Position numbers and translations under genes: made by a program. A DNA stretch of 64,000 nt from positions 1 through 64,000 of the forward strand of contig DATMAU010000028.1 in assembly GCA_035559775.1 (NCBI GenBank). The letters are read 5' to 3'. Numbering within the stretch: the first letter of the stretch is position 1; every line of letters begins with the position of its first letter. The notes beneath the pieces were generated by a model that was given only the letters and a program-made list of their open reading frames with translations, had not been told where the DNA came from and made no database searches. Origin of the DNA: AG1 sp035559775 (GTDB lineage Archaea > Thermoproteota > Thermoprotei_A > Sulfolobales > AG1). Of the stretch, positions 62,767 to 64,000 are shown in pieces.

Positions 62767-63201
62767 TCTGTCAACCCTCTTGATGATATAGCTGGGCTGA
62801 ATAATATTTTAATCCCTCCGGTCCGCATAACCCTGAAAATAATGGGCTGATTAGCTACCTAGTTTTGTCATCACAAAAATGGAAACGGTTACATTACACA
62901 TAAACCGTTTGTCTCTGGATGTTCGTTCCAATCATTTTATTTTCATTCATGTATATCCAGGGGGCTTCCACCTCTACCCGCGGGGTTAGAGATCCTGTGG
63001 GTTCATGGGTGGCTGTCGGGCCAAAGGGCACGTGGCTCTTATCGCCACCCGGGCTTGTGTGGGGAGAGCATCGGGAACCCCTTTCAAGCTTATAGATACC
63101 TCCTACGAATATCAAGAAGAAAACAGCCCAGATCACTTCTAAAGTTGATTGGATGGATTTTAATAACAATACCTAACTGTATAAGATTGGTGATAATTGT
63201 A
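62767..63201. other. Intergenic region with R1 copy C
   Basis: About 435 bases between divergent genes. R1 copy C occupies 62905-63129. AT-rich sequence with GTATAAGA near 63177 precedes the small membrane protein gene and may be its promoter. Confidence 0.45.
62905..63129 (-). mobile_element. R1 element copy C (TnpB 3'-end/guide-RNA-like remnant)
   Basis: On the minus strand: GGGCTGTTTTCTTCTTGAT, a TATA-like GTATCTATAAGC (about 63088-63098), then a frame reading RCSPHTSPGG, KSHVPFGPTATHEPTG and PRVEVEAPWIYMNENKM, and the terminal block ending CATCCAGAGACAAACGG. Compared with copy A over SHVPFG..., five of eight base changes are at third codon positions, which suggests the segment once coded for protein. 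Confidence 0.5.
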
Positions 63202-63432
63202 ATGATGAGTGATACCCATATCTGGTTGAGGGCAATAATAGTTGGTATCGCGGCCATGCTTATTGGCTTAGCATTATCGGTTATATCGTTTTTAGTCGAG
63301 TCTTCGGATATAGTTAGAGCTATGGTCTCTATCATCGGTTTAGGGGTAACTCTGGCAGGCATGTATCTAGCTATAAAGGGGTTTATAGGCTATATAGCTG
63401 TAAAAGTATCTTCGAGGAAAAAAGATCGTTAG
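63202..63432 (+). CDS. Small membrane protein with two helices
   Basis: A 76-residue protein: WLRAIIVGIAAMLIGLALSV (helix 1), IVRAMVSIIGLGVTLAGMYL (helix 2), and the basic tail VSSRKKDR that should face the cytoplasm. No family is recognised. GGTGA lies eight bases before the ATG at 63202; the next ATG at 63205 is also possible. It is convergent with the surface-protein gene. Confidence 0.55.
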   Translation: MMSDTHIWLRAIIVGIAAMLIGLALSVISFLVESSDIVRAMVSIIGLGVTLAGMYLAIKGFIGYIAVKVSSRKKDR

Positions 63433-63446
63433 ATCAAGCTAACGGA

Positions 63447-64000
63447 TCAAGGACATGCAACATAGAAAGTAACGCTAGCAATGTTTGACGTGAGTCCCAG
63501 TGCTGCTAGATCCCTCTCATCTATTACACCATCGCCATTAGCATCGGGCACAGTATCTGGCGCGTTGTTATTACTAACCATGGCAGCAAGCGCCTTAGTC
63601 CACCCACACCAGGCAGGTGCACCAACTATCCAGACAGTCTGTATAAATCTAAAGACAGTCTTCCCACCAAGATCAAGCCTATCTTGGAAACCGGTGAACT
63701 GGAATAAATTGGCAAGATTCCTTCCAGGCCCACCAAGAGCTGTGGGTGTATTATTAAATATAACCACGAGTCCTGGGAGAGCCTCATTTCTACCTAAGCC
63801 AAAGACCGGTGCCCCAGCACCTATAGATACGCCGTCAACAGGTCCTCTAGCCGTATAATTGGCTGTAAAGGCTACAAGGGTAGTCGCATTGATCCTCACA
63901 GTCGGGTTTATAGAAACCTCCGGGTAGGCAGTGACACCTGGATCTGACGTTATTATGTTTATTACGACTAGGTAGAACCTGCCTCCCACACCAACAGAGG
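63447..64000 (-). CDS. Probable extracellular/surface protein, C-terminal part (truncated)
   Basis: About 184 C-terminal residues on the minus strand, running off the right edge. The composition is rich in N, T, V and G with beta-strand character (NPTVRINATTLVAFTANYTA), including several N-x-T/S glycosylation sites. DANGDGVIDERDLAAL near the end is a calcium-binding EF-hand/dockerin-like loop (D-x-N-x-D-G-x-I-D). It ends TFYVACP with a cysteine. Secretion and surface location are inferred, since the N-terminus is outside the window. Confidence 0.6.
   Translation of the reverse strand, partial: SVGVGGRFYLVVINIITSDPGVTAYPEVSINPTVRINATTLVAFTANYTARGPVDGVSIGAGAPVFGLGRNEALPGLVVIFNNTPTALGGPGRNLANLFQFTGFQDRLDLGGKTVFRFIQTVWIVGAPAWCGWTKALAAMVSNNNAPDTVPDANGDGVIDERDLAALGLTSNIASVTFYVACP

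Overview
The window is chromosomal DNA of a thermophilic crenarchaeon (Thermoprotei). It carries the CdvA-CdvB-CdvC cell-division cluster, both subunits of DNA topoisomerase VI, fructose-1,6-bisphosphate aldolase/phosphatase, archaeal ribosomal proteins (S30e, L10e, L21e, S6e), Rpo4, aIF5A, aIF1A, SRP54, flavin-dependent thymidylate synthase and a geranylgeranyl reductase. The presence of CdvA argues against Thermoproteales and for the Desulfurococcales/Acidilobales/Sulfolobales side; I cannot name a genus. No sequence search was possible, so family calls rest on motifs read by eye.

Layout. 1-3.5 kb: truncated copper ATPase with a YHS protein, S30e, a Dph6-like ligase, a SufS-like cysteine desulfurase. 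3.8-8.3 kb (minus): deoxyribose-phosphate aldolase, Top6A, Top6B, then a pyruvoyl-type SpeD/arginine decarboxylase. 9-11.2 kb (plus): FBPA/P, triosephosphate isomerase, a zinc protein. 11.6-17.6 kb (minus): cdvABC, then an HdrB-like and a membrane HdrE/D-like pair. 17.6-22.3 kb: L10e, TrmJ, SRP54, aIF5A, RidA, HIT. 23-27 kb: SQR-like flavoprotein with DUF1641, tRNA-Gly, an N-acyl-D-amino-acid deacylase. 26.9-31.5 kb (minus): a leuABCD operon. 31.7-34.7 kb: ThyX, a radical SAM-TRAM protein and a beta-RFAP-synthase-like protein. 34.9-37.6 kb: an adenine DNA methyltransferase with a coupled partner. 37.8-41.5 kb: tRNA-Glu, KsgA, DUF655, Rpo4, L21e, aminotransferase. 42-46 kb: THEP1-type NTPase, S6e, aIF1A, geranylgeranyl reductase. 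46-50.3 kb: two decayed repeat elements, membrane protein, HD phosphohydrolase, YwgA-like protein, tRNA-Leu. 50.4-53.4 kb: molybdate/tungstate-type ABC transporter and a SWIM protein. 53.6-56.4 kb: oxidoreductase, phosphoribosyltransferase, tandem Sm-like protein, RibD-type reductase. 56.5-64 kb: aspartate kinase and semialdehyde dehydrogenase, glycosyltransferase, Rio1 kinase, thioredoxin, SLOG protein, and a truncated surface protein.

Two signals go beyond routine annotation. First, at least four conserved genes (leuA, the THEP1 NTPase, trmJ, rio1) have well-conserved N-termini but no in-frame ATG, GTG or TTG; the codons where initiation should occur read TAG, ATT, ATA and CTA/ATA. Second, two families of short dispersed elements (here R1 and R2) lie in the large intergenic gaps. 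Their coding-like tails and terminal hairpins look like TnpB 3' ends with the overlapping guide-RNA region of IS200/IS605-type transposons. No TnpA or TnpB gene is present, three R1 copies keep a TATA-like box, and one R1 copy interrupts an R2 copy.

Many genes share one Shine-Dalgarno register, GGTG(G/A/C/T) followed by four or five bases and then the start codon. I used this to choose starts. GATC is visibly over-represented throughout the window.
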